Below, one piece after another: positions 9,942 through 20,548 of a stretch of DNA of 64,000 bases. A model generated the notes under the pieces. That model did not search any database and had not been told where the DNA came from. It saw nothing but the letters and a program-made list of their open reading frames with translations. The stretch is from contig CANJJI010000004.1 in the NCBI GenBank assembly GCA_947474545.1, positions 1-64,000 of the forward strand, given 5' to 3'. Made by a program: the position numbers and the translations under genes. Position 1 is the stretch's first letter, and the number at the start of each line of letters is the position of its first letter. This DNA is from Beijerinckiaceae bacterium (GTDB lineage: Bacteria > Pseudomonadota > Alphaproteobacteria > Rhizobiales > Beijerinckiaceae).

Positions 9942-11597
9942 ATGGCCGGACCCGGATTTTCCTATACGTCGCTTTTGTTCAAGGATGCGCCTGGCGGCTA
10001 TATCTTTCAGGCGCCGGGCTTATCGCTGACCGGCGAACGCAAACATTACCTTGTAGACGCACAGCAACGGGCGGAAATTGAAGCCATAATGCCTAAAGGC
10101 GTTTATCTCGAGCCATTCAAGAGTATGGTCTGGGCAACGGTAATCTTCTCTGTCTTGATCATGGTGATAGTTCTTGCCGCGATGCATACGGAACATCCCT
10201 TCACGATAATCATGGCCGGCATTGGTGCGCTAATTGCTATTGGCATCTGGGCATTGCAGATTTCGAACAGAAAGCGGGTGCAACGCCTCCAACCCATCCT
10301 TGAGCGGGCAAGCCTGACCGAACAAGCGATTAGCATCGATGACATGAGTCTCGCGATGTCAAAAAGCAAATCACCGCGCGGGTTTGTGATCACAGGTAGT
10401 GTAAGTGGCCTTTTTGCAATGGCTTTCGCGACAGTTGTCTACCTGTCCCTATATTGGCTTGATCCAGGAAAAAGTTATTTCGGAAACCCGATCGCAACCT
10501 CGTTTTCTCTTTACACAATTGGTTTGATCGCCTTATCGGCTATCAGCTTCAAATCAGCGATTTTGGCGGGGATACCACGTGGGTCAAATCCCACAGACGG
10601 ACAATGGAAATGGATGGCAGGCTTGCAGCGCGTGTCAATATTGGCGTCTGCAGCGGCTGGCTTGTTCGGTGTTGCATTGCTGATCATGACAGTCTGGCAG
10701 GACTATACTAATTTTGCTGATGGTAAGAGATTCATCGCGAAGAAGGACTATGATAAGGCCATAAGCAGCTTTACGAAGGCCATTGAAGATGAGCCCTACC
10801 GTGCAGATACTTATATGCAACGGGCGCTGGCCTATGTGTTGAAGTCTGAAAATGCACGCGCGATTTCGGATTTTACAAAAGTCATCGAACTCGAACCACG
10901 TAATGTTGCGCCGCTCCGGCAGCGCGCAGGCAGCTACCGGGCGATTGGCGATCACGGCAAGGCGATCTCCGATCTCACCAAAGCAATTGAAATGGCGCCT
11001 CAAGAAAGTTTCCTTTATCTTTCGCGCTCCTGGTCGCTGTCGTCGCTTGGCGCTTACGATCAGTCGCTTGATGATGCAACAAAAGCGATTGAACTGGAGC
11101 CGAATTCCGCCGGAGCTTACAAGGCTCGTGGTGATGTCTATTTTCACGAGAAGCAGCTCGATCTTGCACTCGCGGATTTTAGCAAGGCTACCTTGCTCGA
11201 ACCAAAAGATCCGTATGCACGCATCCAACGGGGTCGTGTATATCAAGATCGTAATGAGTTTGACTTTGCCAATGGCGATTTTACTAAAGCAATCGACATG
11301 AATATTGCGCCCGCGCAGGGTATAGCCTACACTTGGAAAGGTGCGCTCAATATAAAGCTCGCCAAATACGATCAAGCCGTTTCAGATTTTTCCAAAGCCC
11401 TGGAGTTTAATGCTGCGATCTTTGTCAGTCACAACAATCGTGCCTTTGCCTATCTGAAAACTGGTGAACGCGATCTTGCGGCGTCAGATTACAAAGCTGT
11501 ATTGGGTTTAACAGCCAAGAATGATTCAGATCGGCGAAATCAGCAAATTGCCCGGGATGGTTTGGCGCGCATCGGCGTATTGGAAGCAATAAAATAA
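9942..11597 (+). CDS. Membrane-anchored tetratricopeptide repeat protein
   Basis: Several hydrophobic N-terminal segments then tandem TPRs (AISSFTKAIEDEP..., AISDFTKVIELEP..., AISDLTKAIEMAP...). Confidence 0.85.
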   Translation: MAGPGFSYTSLLFKDAPGGYIFQAPGLSLTGERKHYLVDAQQRAEIEAIMPKGVYLEPFKSMVWATVIFSVLIMVIVLAAMHTEHPFTIIMAGIGALIAIGIWALQISNRKRVQRLQPILERASLTEQAISIDDMSLAMSKSKSPRGFVITGSVSGLFAMAFATVVYLSLYWLDPGKSYFGNPIATSFSLYTIGLIALSAISFKSAILAGIPRGSNPTDGQWKWMAGLQRVSILASAAAGLFGVALLIMTVWQDYTNFADGKRFIAKKDYDKAISSFTKAIEDEPYRADTYMQRALAYVLKSENARAISDFTKVIELEPRNVAPLRQRAGSYRAIGDHGKAISDLTKAIEMAPQESFLYLSRSWSLSSLGAYDQSLDDATKAIELEPNSAGAYKARGDVYFHEKQLDLALADFSKATLLEPKDPYARIQRGRVYQDRNEFDFANGDFTKAIDMNIAPAQGIAYTWKGALNIKLAKYDQAVSDFSKALEFNAAIFVSHNNRAFAYLKTGERDLAASDYKAVLGLTAKNDSDRRNQQIARDGLARIGVLEAIK

Positions 11598-11726
11598 AGA
11601 AAAGCTGCGATGCACCGCAACGTCATTGTTGGCACTCATGTCTTGTAACAGCGTGTAACGTCAATAGACGATGCGCCCGCCCAGCTGGCTGGTGGAGCGG
11701 AGTATAAGACTGTCCGCACTGGAATA

Positions 11727-12827
11727 TCACCGCCGCCCATTCGCCGCCTGGCCTTTCTCGATATAGTCGCGAAGAAATGTTCTGATCTGGGGCGGTGGGT
11801 TCATCGTACGCTTGAATATGTCTTCAGTATTCTTGTCTGTCACGTATTTGGGAATATATTGCATTGTCTTCTGAGCTTCGGCCTTGAAGTCAGAATCTTC
11901 CTGCATTCTTAAGAAGCCGTCCTTGAGAGCAGCCATTGCGTCGGGCGGTGAATCTTGCGGCAGATGAATTGTGCGTAAGAACAATGTCCCGACATTGTTG
12001 ACGACACGGAAGGCTTCCCACAATTCCCCACTGGGATATTCGCCTTTCACGCGCCTGTAGAAGGCCGGAAAATGCTCGGCTTCGATGCCTTGTGATTCCG
12101 GCGGCGTCGAAAACTCCTTGCCGTCGTCGTATGGATCATACCAGAGCGCGATGCCTTCTCCCGTCTTGATGATATTAGGCTCGATGGATGCCCTGTACGT
12201 AGGCATAGATTCTGCGGTCATGTGTACTTCACCACGCTGCAAGGCGAGGCGTGCTTCGGCGGAGCCACGGAATCCGGAAATGTATTTGTGGGGGATGCCG
12301 AGCATGTCGAGTTGCATGCGAATGCGGACGTCCTTGTCGGCCTCAGGCGTCAGGCCACCTGCCCAGAAGTCTCTGGCCTTCAAGATGTCCTCGGGCTTGT
12401 TGATGCCGGGTGGTACGTCCTTGCGGATATAGGCTACGCTGGTGCCGGGACCGCTGGCGATGAATCCGAGTTTCGTGACGTCGACCTTGATGCCGGGATC
12501 TCCCAGTGTTGTTTTTGATGCTGCGCCTGTGAAGAAACCGACGACAGTGCCATCGCGGGGTGCGGCCTGTCCCAGCCAGTTGAGCCCGACAATGCCCGCG
12601 CCTCCAGGCATATTTCGCGGCACGATAGTTGGTGCGCCGGGTAGGTATTTGACGATGTGACGGGCGGCGAGACGCGCTTCGAAATCGGTCGGGCCGCCCG
12701 GTGTGAAATTGATCAGAAAGGTGATTGTTTTGCCTTTGTAGAATTCATTGGGCTGGGCGTTAGAGCTGCCTGTGGCGGCCACCACAAGAGCCAAGACAGC
12801 AGCAAATGTCTTTATGTTTACACGCAC
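11727..12827 (-). CDS. Tripartite tricarboxylate transporter (TctC/Bug-type) substrate-binding protein
   Basis: Signal peptide, FYKGKTITFLINFTPGGPTDFEARL, NMPGGAGIVG; GTG start inferred. Confidence 0.78.
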   Translation of the reverse strand: MRVNIKTFAAVLALVVAATGSSNAQPNEFYKGKTITFLINFTPGGPTDFEARLAARHIVKYLPGAPTIVPRNMPGGAGIVGLNWLGQAAPRDGTVVGFFTGAASKTTLGDPGIKVDVTKLGFIASGPGTSVAYIRKDVPPGINKPEDILKARDFWAGGLTPEADKDVRIRMQLDMLGIPHKYISGFRGSAEARLALQRGEVHMTAESMPTYRASIEPNIIKTGEGIALWYDPYDDGKEFSTPPESQGIEAEHFPAFYRRVKGEYPSGELWEAFRVVNNVGTLFLRTIHLPQDSPPDAMAALKDGFLRMQEDSDFKAEAQKTMQYIPKYVTDKNTEDIFKRTMNPPPQIRTFLRDYIEKGQAANGRR

Positions 12828-12885
12828 GGATTCTCTCCCTTGCCATACCTGGCGCCAAGAATGATGGGGGATCACAATAATGATT

Positions 12886-12924
12886 GCGATCCCGGAAAAA
12901 TGCATCCGCATTTTCCGGGATGAC
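12886..12924. repeat. REP-like palindrome, half unit (GCGATCCCGG...CCGGGATGAC)
   Basis: Matches right half of the repeat at 36742-36840. Confidence 0.75.
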
Positions 12925-12931
12925 TATCCAT

Positions 12932-14089
12932 TTATTTCCCGTACGCATTCAGCACGTGCCGGGCGATAACCATTTTCATCACCTCTGTTGCACCTTCGGT
13001 GATGCGATAGCTGCGTTGCTGCCGCCACATCTTTTCTATCGGCAGGTCAGTCGTCAGGCCAATGCCGCCATGGATCTGCATGCACATATCGGCGGCCTTG
13101 AACGCCATTTCATCGGCAAAATATTTGCACATGTATGCCTCTGTGCGCGCCTGGTGACCTGCCTCGATCATGGATGCTGCGCGATAGACCAGCAGACGTG
13201 CAGCTTCCAGCTCGACATACATATCCGTGAGCATGAACTGGATCGCTTGCCGGTCGGACAGGGGCCTGCCGAAGGTTACACGTTGCTTGGCGTAGGTTGC
13301 CGCCAGTTCAAGACAGCGTTCGGCAACGCCGATGGCGCGGGCGCCATGATGGACGCGCCCGTGTCCCAGCCACTTCTGGGCGAATTTAAAGCCATCGCCT
13401 TCGCCGCCCACCATATTCTTTGCAGGCACACGGACATCTTCAAAAATGATTTCCCAGGGCTTGTCGCCCATCATCGTATTGTATTGTACGCCTAGCTTCA
13501 CACCAGGCGTATTCATATCGACGAGGAAGCAGGAAATTCCGCCCTTTGAGCCTTTTGCGCGATCGGTTGCGACCATAAGCTGAATATAATCGGCATCGCC
13601 TGCGCCGGTGATAAAGCGCTTGGTTCCATTGATGATATAATGGTCGCCGTCGCACGCAGCCACTGTTCGCATGGAGCCGGGATCAGAACCAGCGTCAGGC
13701 TCGGTTTGGCCGAAGCAGGCAATGCGTTCGCCGCGCAAAGTGGGCAGTAGATATTTTTCTTTCAACTCTCCGGTGAGATCGTAAAGATTGGAGCGCACAT
13801 GCGGGCCCATGATACCGTGCCCGCGCGCAGGAAGTGCAATGGTACGCGCGAATTCTTCCCATACGATGACGCTGGCCATCAGGTTCATGCCGAGGCCGCC
13901 GTATTCCTCCGGCACTTCCATCATCCAGAGGCCGAGTTCCTTGGTGCGGGCTTCGAATTTCTTGCGCCATTCGGGCTTCAGCTTTTCCCCGTCGCAGGTT
14001 TCGCGCTCGAACGGGATCATTTCATCGTTGACGAACCGGCGGAGCTGATCGCGCAGCATCCGCAGTTCTTCGGGCATTGTGAAGTCCAT
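12932..14089 (-). CDS. Acyl-CoA dehydrogenase family protein
   Basis: FGQTEPDAGSDPGSM, RVTFGRPLSDRQAIQFMLTDM, QIHGGIGLT. Confidence 0.93.
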   Translation of the reverse strand: MDFTMPEELRMLRDQLRRFVNDEMIPFERETCDGEKLKPEWRKKFEARTKELGLWMMEVPEEYGGLGMNLMASVIVWEEFARTIALPARGHGIMGPHVRSNLYDLTGELKEKYLLPTLRGERIACFGQTEPDAGSDPGSMRTVAACDGDHYIINGTKRFITGAGDADYIQLMVATDRAKGSKGGISCFLVDMNTPGVKLGVQYNTMMGDKPWEIIFEDVRVPAKNMVGGEGDGFKFAQKWLGHGRVHHGARAIGVAERCLELAATYAKQRVTFGRPLSDRQAIQFMLTDMYVELEAARLLVYRAASMIEAGHQARTEAYMCKYFADEMAFKAADMCMQIHGGIGLTTDLPIEKMWRQQRSYRITEGATEVMKMVIARHVLNAYGK

Positions 14090-14117
14090 GGTGTTCCCTC
14101 TGCAGTTTTGTTTCTGA

Positions 14118-14864
14118 CTATTCTGTTAGCGAAACGTAGTAACGCCAGAGCGCCGCATCGCGGCCTGCAGGCGGCGCGCCCGGTTTGCCGGGTTTGGGGT
14201 TGAGATCGCCACGCATGAAGAAGTCCTGCTCGTCTTGCGGAATAGGCTGAGGATCGCCCAGCAACTGCGCCTGATAGTTCACTTCCGCCAGATTGGTGAG
14301 GTGGATGGCGGTGAGAGCCGCTTCCTCGACATTCACGCCGGCTGTCGAAACGCCGTGGCCACGCATCATGCAGCAATCGGATTTCCCCATGGCTGCGGCC
14401 AATTCATCGCCACGTTCTGGTGTGTCGCAGAGAATGCTGCGCGGGTAGGTCGGAATGCCTTTGAACGCCAGTTTTGCGCTGGAGGGATCATAGGCTCCAT
14501 AGAGCGGTAAAAGCGGCTTGCGGCAGATGGTGAACAGCACGACCGGCAGCGGATGAACATGTACGACGGCCTGAACTTCGGGCCGGGCCTTATAAAGCGC
14601 GGTATGGATGAAGACTTCGAGGGGCGCCTCGAGGCCCTGATCGTTAACATGAACCAATTTGCCATCGAGTCCCACCTCCACGACTTGTTCGGTGGTAGTG
14701 AAACGCACGCCCAGTTCACCCGGTCCGCGTGCGCGAATGAAAACACGATCCGTGCCCGGCAAACGGGCGCTTGCATGTCCCGTCGCTCCTTTGGCCAGAC
14801 CCAGTGCGCCGAGTACGCGGCAGGCCTGCGCGACGCGGGCGCGCAATTCGTCGATCTCACTCAT
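14118..14864 (-). CDS. Class II aldolase/adducin family protein
   Basis: GHASARLPGTDRVFIRARG, VVHVHPLPVV metal site, MRGHGV. Confidence 0.88.
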   Translation of the reverse strand: MSEIDELRARVAQACRVLGALGLAKGATGHASARLPGTDRVFIRARGPGELGVRFTTTEQVVEVGLDGKLVHVNDQGLEAPLEVFIHTALYKARPEVQAVVHVHPLPVVLFTICRKPLLPLYGAYDPSSAKLAFKGIPTYPRSILCDTPERGDELAAAMGKSDCCMMRGHGVSTAGVNVEEAALTAIHLTNLAEVNYQAQLLGDPQPIPQDEQDFFMRGDLNPKPGKPGAPPAGRDAALWRYYVSLTE

Positions 14865-14900
14865 GCATTTCCTCCTGCCATTCGCCGGGCGAATGATCTG

Positions 14901-16106
14901 TTATTTCGCAGCCGCCAGTTCTTCTGCGAACTGCGCCTGCCCTTGTGAATAGGTGAAGCGGATGATCTCGTTCACCTTGGGATCGCGGACCACACCGTCG
15001 GGTTCGCCGCCTTCCTGCACCTTGCGAATCTGTTGGCGCAGGAGATCGCGATACATCACGACGCCTCTGTCGCTGGCGCCCAGCAGCTCCGTTGTGCGGT
15101 CGGCAATAGAGCCCTGCGTCTCCCAGGCCATTTGGTCCTGATAGACGAAGTTATGCAGTTCGTATTCGCCATCGGGCTGCAGCGGGTGGGTCATGATATC
15201 GAGCGGAATATCCTCATCCTTCTGGTCAACAATCGAGCCATCGTCCGTGCGAAGGAACTCCACCCAATAGATTGCCGTGTGGGTATCGTCGATGGGCACG
15301 CGGAAATGGATGGTCAGATATTTGGCCTGAGGCGCAATCAGAATGTTCGGGAAAATGGCGGGATGGCCATGTTCCTTTTCTGGCCTGTCGCCGCCATAAG
15401 TGCGCACTTTACGAATTCCGGTCCAGGATTGTTCGCGGCATAACTCGAAATCAATGCCCTCAATGGGACGGCCGAAATAGGCTAGGTCCGGCGCCCATTT
15501 CTTGGCCTCTTCTGGTGGCCGCTTCTTCAATGCGCGTTCGAAGAGTTTGGCATGCAGCCAGAAAGTGTGCGTGGGATCGTGTGAGTTCTCCTGCGCCTGC
15601 AACCAGTTGTTGTTGTGAACCGGGAGAATGACATTGGTCCGAGTGCCGTCCTTGCGAATAAGCAGCTCCCAATTAGGCAGCAGGGGGACCGGATCCGGGC
15701 CGAGATAGGCGAAGACCAGTCCGGCCAATTGCTGCACCGGATAGGAACGAAGCTTTGCCTGTTTCATCAGAGGGGAATTAGGGCGCTCATACGGCTGTTC
15801 GATGCAATTTCCATTCACATCGAATTTCCAGCCATGATAAGGGCAGCGTAACCCATCTTCCTCGCAAAAGCCGAAGTAAAGTGAGACGTGGCGGTGTGGG
15901 CAGCGCTCCGGGATCAGGCCCAGTTTGCCCTTGCCATCGCGAAACAACACGAGATTTTCGCCCATGATGCGGACGCGTTTGACCGGCTTGTCGTCAGTCA
16001 ATTCCTTGACTGCCGCAACAGGCATCCAGTAGCGCCGCAGAAGTTCGCCGCACGGCGTACCGGGGCCAACCTGGGTAAACAGGGCATTGTCATCCGCACT
16101 GAGCAT
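14901..16106 (-). CDS. Rieske 2Fe-2S aromatic oxygenase, phthalate 4,5-dioxygenase-like
   Basis: CPHRHVSLYFGFCEEDGLRCPYHGW; iron site NSHDPTHTFWLH. Confidence 0.9.
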   Translation of the reverse strand: MLSADDNALFTQVGPGTPCGELLRRYWMPVAAVKELTDDKPVKRVRIMGENLVLFRDGKGKLGLIPERCPHRHVSLYFGFCEEDGLRCPYHGWKFDVNGNCIEQPYERPNSPLMKQAKLRSYPVQQLAGLVFAYLGPDPVPLLPNWELLIRKDGTRTNVILPVHNNNWLQAQENSHDPTHTFWLHAKLFERALKKRPPEEAKKWAPDLAYFGRPIEGIDFELCREQSWTGIRKVRTYGGDRPEKEHGHPAIFPNILIAPQAKYLTIHFRVPIDDTHTAIYWVEFLRTDDGSIVDQKDEDIPLDIMTHPLQPDGEYELHNFVYQDQMAWETQGSIADRTTELLGASDRGVVMYRDLLRQQIRKVQEGGEPDGVVRDPKVNEIIRFTYSQGQAQFAEELAAAK

Positions 16107-16211
16107 GTGTTCCTCCGAGAGTCTGGCCGGTCTTGCGACAGGCTGCGTCCTTGCATTTCCGCAGAGTATGGCCAGCGGGGGAGAGGGTCAATCGCCCTCC
16201 GTACCGCTGCT

Positions 16212-17648
16212 TCATTCTGCCCCGGAGTTGCGGAATCCTGCTACGCCACGTTCAACTGCTGTCACGTGGCGGAGTGCGAATTCTTCCGGACCCGCGACGC
16301 CGCAGGAATGGGCAATCATCTCAACATCTTCACGCATCCGCTTGGCGTAATGCATCACACGGACGGATTTGTCGGTGGGATCGAGCCCTTTGATAAGTTT
16401 GGGATCAGAGGCGGTGACGCCTGTCGGGCAATTGCCGCTGCCGCATTTCATGGCCTGGATGCAGCCCAGGGAAAACGTGAAGCCACGTGCGCTGACGACA
16501 AAGTCCGCGCCGGTGCAGAGCGCCCAGGCGACCTTATCAGGGGTCACCAATTTGCCTGCGGCGACAATGCGGATGCGTTTGGTCAGCGCATGCTGTTCGC
16601 GCGCCGCGACCACCATTGGCAGCGCCATCGTAATCGGCAAACCCATGCATTCGGCCAGCGCTTCGGGCGCTGCGCCTGTCCCCCCCTCGCCGCCGTCTAC
16701 GTGGACATAATCCGGACAGCCCTCAGGATGTTGCAGGCAATCGGTGAACCATTCGTCCAGATGCTGAGCATCTCCAACAACGAACTTGACGCCAACTGGC
16801 TTGCCAGTGATGCGACGTACGCGAGCTATAAATTCACCTAACTCGCGAATACTTCCGATGTCCCTGTGCCTATTGGGGCTTATCGACGCTTGCCCTTCTG
16901 GAATGTTGCGGATACCGGCTATTTCCTTTGTAACTTTGATCGCGGGCAGTACGCCGCCCTTACCGGGCTTTGCGCCTTGCGCAAGTTTGACCTCAATCAT
17001 TCGGACATTCTCATGGGCAGCGATTGTGCGAAGTCTTTCTTCGCTGAGCCCGCCGTTTTCATCACATACGCCGTATTTCGCGGTTCCGATCTGAAACACG
17101 ATGTCTGCGCCGCCTTCAAGGTGGAAGGGCGACAATCCGCCTTCGCCGGTGCCCATCCATACGCCCGCCATCTTTGCGCCACGCGACAGCGCGGAAACGG
17201 CGGCATGGCTCAAGGCGCCGTAACTCATGCCCGAAATATTGAAAAAGCTTTGCGCTATATAAGGTCTTGCGCAGGCGCCCGGTCCCTCGATCACGCCGAT
17301 CTGCAATCCGGCAAAAGGTTTGCGATCTTCTTCCAGCACCGGAAAGGCGGCGTTTCTGAAAGCAAAACTCGGCGTCGCCTCACTGCCGAAACTGATGTAG
17401 TTCGAAACATTTTTTGAGGAGCGGTAAATCCAGGAGCGTTCCAGGCGATTGAACGGGCGTTCTTCCCAATCCGGCAAATACTGGTATTGCCGCATATATT
17501 CGCCCCATGTCTCCGCAAAATAGCGGAAATGTCCGAGGACCGGGTAATTGCGCAGAATGGTGTGCTGGGTCTGGTTGATGTCGTGAACATAGATGGCGGC
17601 AATGGCAGCAATCACGGCAAGTGTTGCAATTATGAGAAACGTCAGCAT
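16212..17648 (-). CDS. FMN-binding glutamate synthase family protein
   Basis: GltB FMN-domain-like motifs: KPGKGGVLPAIKVT, HVDGGEGGTGAAPEA, GSGNCPTGVTASDP; N-terminal TM helix. Confidence 0.92.
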   Translation of the reverse strand: MLTFLIIATLAVIAAIAAIYVHDINQTQHTILRNYPVLGHFRYFAETWGEYMRQYQYLPDWEERPFNRLERSWIYRSSKNVSNYISFGSEATPSFAFRNAAFPVLEEDRKPFAGLQIGVIEGPGACARPYIAQSFFNISGMSYGALSHAAVSALSRGAKMAGVWMGTGEGGLSPFHLEGGADIVFQIGTAKYGVCDENGGLSEERLRTIAAHENVRMIEVKLAQGAKPGKGGVLPAIKVTKEIAGIRNIPEGQASISPNRHRDIGSIRELGEFIARVRRITGKPVGVKFVVGDAQHLDEWFTDCLQHPEGCPDYVHVDGGEGGTGAAPEALAECMGLPITMALPMVVAAREQHALTKRIRIVAAGKLVTPDKVAWALCTGADFVVSARGFTFSLGCIQAMKCGSGNCPTGVTASDPKLIKGLDPTDKSVRVMHYAKRMREDVEMIAHSCGVAGPEEFALRHVTAVERGVAGFRNSGAE

Positions 17649-17736
17649 TCATTCCTCCCTTTGTGTGATACGGACTTTTTGTTATGTCAGGCTTCGAGCC
17701 ATTGCAGCGCTGTGTGACAATGGCGTGATAGGCAAA

Positions 17737-19386
17737 TCACACAGCGGATATCCGGGTTTCGCTTGAGCCAATTTCAGAATGTCCGCAAATACGCGCGACA
17801 ATCGCTTTGGCCGAAAGCTCTGCAAATTCTCCTCGCCAGGCAATATGTTGATCTGGCCGTATGAGAACCAATGGTGCGCTGTAAAGTTCATGCAATCGCG
17901 GGTCTTGTGGCGCGATAGTGCGCAGCGGCGCTTTGATATCTGCAAAAGCTTGTTGTAACGCGCTTATGAATTCATCATCGGGATCATCGCCAATAACCAG
18001 CAGAGTGAAGCCAAGTCCAAAATGATCGTAAAGAGAAGACCCATCGGCGAGCCAGAGATGGGGAGCAAGGCATCCGGGATGAGCCGAGGGGATGTATGTG
18101 GTCGAGAGCGGCGGCGGCTTCGTCCCATCTGGCGCGACAAGCGGCGAACCTGAATAATTGACGCCGAGTACTATGCCCAGAGTGTGGAATTCTGCGGCTT
18201 TTGCTTTGAGAATGTTTTCACCCATTCGCTGCCGGACGAATTCGCCTTCGGAGGAATTTTCTTCTAGCTTGTCATGCAGAAGGTGCTGGCTTTGAACAGC
18301 GAGATTGCTGACAGCCTCGTTCATCACGACATCATGGACGGGGCGGCGCTCCTGTTCGTAGGACGTCAGCAATCCCGCTCCGCCCCAACCTTGCAACACT
18401 GCAGCCAGCTTCCAGCCGATATCGACAGCGTCCGAGATGCCCATGTTCATGCCGTAACCGCCAAAGGGCGGATGTACATGACAGGCATCACCTGCCAGAA
18501 AAATGCGTCCGCCGCCATAGCTCTCTGCGCTCGCGCGGCTTGCTGTCCAGTAGTCGGCGGCGATGATTTCGGCTTCGACGGGACGTCCCACGGCCGCTTC
18601 CAGCCTATTGAAGATCTCGGGCCTGGTGAGTTCCTCTTCGCCTGGCCGAAGCACGGTCATGAAAGCCCAGAGATCGCCGGTATCCATTTGCCCGAGGGCT
18701 CCCGGGCTTTCGGGGTTCACGATCCAGTAGATGAACGCTTCACGTTCCGGTTTCGATTGTCCGAGTTGCGGGCATTTGATGATGACGTTGAGGAAATTGC
18801 CGAGATCGCGTTCGCCATTCATGGCAATGCCAAGTGCGCGCCGGACGGTGCTGCCGGGTCCGTCGGCCCCTATCACATAGTCAACGGATAACGTCTCAGC
18901 GGCGCCGGTAGCTCCATTTCTGATTTGCACCTTTACATCATCGACAGATTGATGAACGTCAGTGACCTCTGCGTTGAGCCGAATGACGACATTTGGCAGG
19001 GTGGTGAGCTTTTCGCGAAGGACAGCCTCGACCTTGTATTGCGGGATCCATTGCGCATGTTCGCTAAAGCGTTCATCGCGTTTTTTCGCGGTGAAGAATG
19101 CATTTTCAAAACAGGCAAGTTCGTAGCCGAACAACCTGGTCTTGAAGAGGATATCGGGAGGGCAGTCTGCGGCAAGCGGCGCCATCTCGCGCAGCCGGCT
19201 TGCAATGCCCCACCGGCGCATATGTTCGACAGTGCGCACATGCGTAGTTTTGGCGCGCGGGTGCCAGCCCGCGCGCTCCTGTTTTTCAAGGACTAATACA
19301 CTTATGCCGCGCAAGCCTAGTTCCAGCGCAGCGGCGAGACCCACAGGCCCTGCCCCAACGATGATAACCTGGGCATCGCGGGGCAT
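17737..19386 (-). CDS. FAD-dependent monooxygenase (PheA/TfdB-like)
   Basis: Start trimmed to MPRDAQVIIVGAGPVGLAAALELG; GADGPGSTVRR; GRIFLAGDACHVHPPFGGYGMNMGISDAVDIGWKLA. Confidence 0.9.
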   Translation of the reverse strand: MPRDAQVIIVGAGPVGLAAALELGLRGISVLVLEKQERAGWHPRAKTTHVRTVEHMRRWGIASRLREMAPLAADCPPDILFKTRLFGYELACFENAFFTAKKRDERFSEHAQWIPQYKVEAVLREKLTTLPNVVIRLNAEVTDVHQSVDDVKVQIRNGATGAAETLSVDYVIGADGPGSTVRRALGIAMNGERDLGNFLNVIIKCPQLGQSKPEREAFIYWIVNPESPGALGQMDTGDLWAFMTVLRPGEEELTRPEIFNRLEAAVGRPVEAEIIAADYWTASRASAESYGGGRIFLAGDACHVHPPFGGYGMNMGISDAVDIGWKLAAVLQGWGGAGLLTSYEQERRPVHDVVMNEAVSNLAVQSQHLLHDKLEENSSEGEFVRQRMGENILKAKAAEFHTLGIVLGVNYSGSPLVAPDGTKPPPLSTTYIPSAHPGCLAPHLWLADGSSLYDHFGLGFTLLVIGDDPDDEFISALQQAFADIKAPLRTIAPQDPRLHELYSAPLVLIRPDQHIAWRGEFAELSAKAIVARICGHSEIGSSETRISAV

Positions 19387-19390
19387 GGGG

Positions 19391-20548
19391 CTACTTGGCC
19401 CAGAGCTTCTTTGATGCGATGGCGGCGCCTTCCGACATGGCCTTGAATTTTTCCCACATGACCTTGGGATTGACTTCCGGTTTGTAGGTTGCCTGAGACG
19501 AGAAGCCACAATCAGCGCCCGCGATCACGTTTTCACGGCCGCACAGATTTGCGAAACGTGTTAGCCGTTCGGCGACCAGTTCGGGATGTTCGATGATATT
19601 GCTGGCATGGGTGATGACGCCGGGGATGATGATCTGCCCGGGCTGCAATTTGACAGTCTCGAAAACATGATACTCGTGTTCGTGACGCACGTTACCTGCC
19701 TCGAATGAGAACGCCTGCGCGTTGATTTTAAGCATGTGTGGAATGACTTCCATCAGCGAAGCTTCGTGCAGACGCGGACCGTCGTTGATGCCGTAACAGG
19801 TATGAAAGCGAACCTTTTCTGCAGGAATGCCGCGCAAGGCATGATTGATCGATTCAACATACATGCCCGCTTTGCGCGCAAGCATCTTTGCATCGTCCCT
19901 GTAATCATAGACAATGTCGGACAGGAATGGGTCGTCCACTTGCAAAAGGAAGCCAGCATCAACAATCGCCTTGTATTCGGTGCGCATGGCTTCACCGAGC
20001 GCTTCAAAGAATTCTTCCTCGGTTTTATAATATTCGTTTTGTGCGACGCCGCTTGGCGCTGTAGACGGCACAAAGGCCTCTTCATATTTCAGGCCCGTCA
20101 GCGCGCTCTTGAGATTTTCAAGATCGCGTTTAAGAATCTCCTCGCCTTTATACTTCACTGCCCCTGTGCAGAACGCGGGCACGAAGGGCGCAACAGAGCC
20201 GCCGAGCATAGCGCGCTGAAAATAGTCCGCGTAATACTCAGGAAATGCGTCAACTTCCTTGGCAAACAGGCGCAACTTGCGTTCAGGCTTGCCTTCGATG
20301 CCGGTGAGACGTTCCTGAATGTAAGAGAAGAAGCCTGGTTTTGAAGTTTCACCGTCTGCGGGGATATCAACGCCGACCTCGATCTGTTTGCGGACGATTT
20401 CAGCAGTTGCGCTTTTCAGGCGGGCGTCATATTTCCCTTTGTCATAGTCGCGGCCCGAAAGTTTTTCACGCATCATATCGAGGAGATCATGGGGCCGCGG
20501 CAACGAGCCAGCGTGTGTGACGAGTATTCTGTTCGTGCTGTGCTTCAT
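19391..20548 (-). CDS. Cobalamin-independent methionine synthase C-domain-like protein
   Basis: THAGSLPRP, zinc-ligand-like HTCYG and ADCGF motifs. Confidence 0.85.
   Translation of the reverse strand: MKHSTNRILVTHAGSLPRPHDLLDMMREKLSGRDYDKGKYDARLKSATAEIVRKQIEVGVDIPADGETSKPGFFSYIQERLTGIEGKPERKLRLFAKEVDAFPEYYADYFQRAMLGGSVAPFVPAFCTGAVKYKGEEILKRDLENLKSALTGLKYEEAFVPSTAPSGVAQNEYYKTEEEFFEALGEAMRTEYKAIVDAGFLLQVDDPFLSDIVYDYRDDAKMLARKAGMYVESINHALRGIPAEKVRFHTCYGINDGPRLHEASLMEVIPHMLKINAQAFSFEAGNVRHEHEYHVFETVKLQPGQIIIPGVITHASNIIEHPELVAERLTRFANLCGRENVIAGADCGFSSQATYKPEVNPKVMWEKFKAMSEGAAIASKKLWAK

Noticed and set aside
15888-16841. 317-aa plus-strand ORF spanning the Rieske and glutamate-synthase-like genes
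   Set aside because: Overlaps two strong CDSs on the other strand; Arg/His/Cys-rich composition
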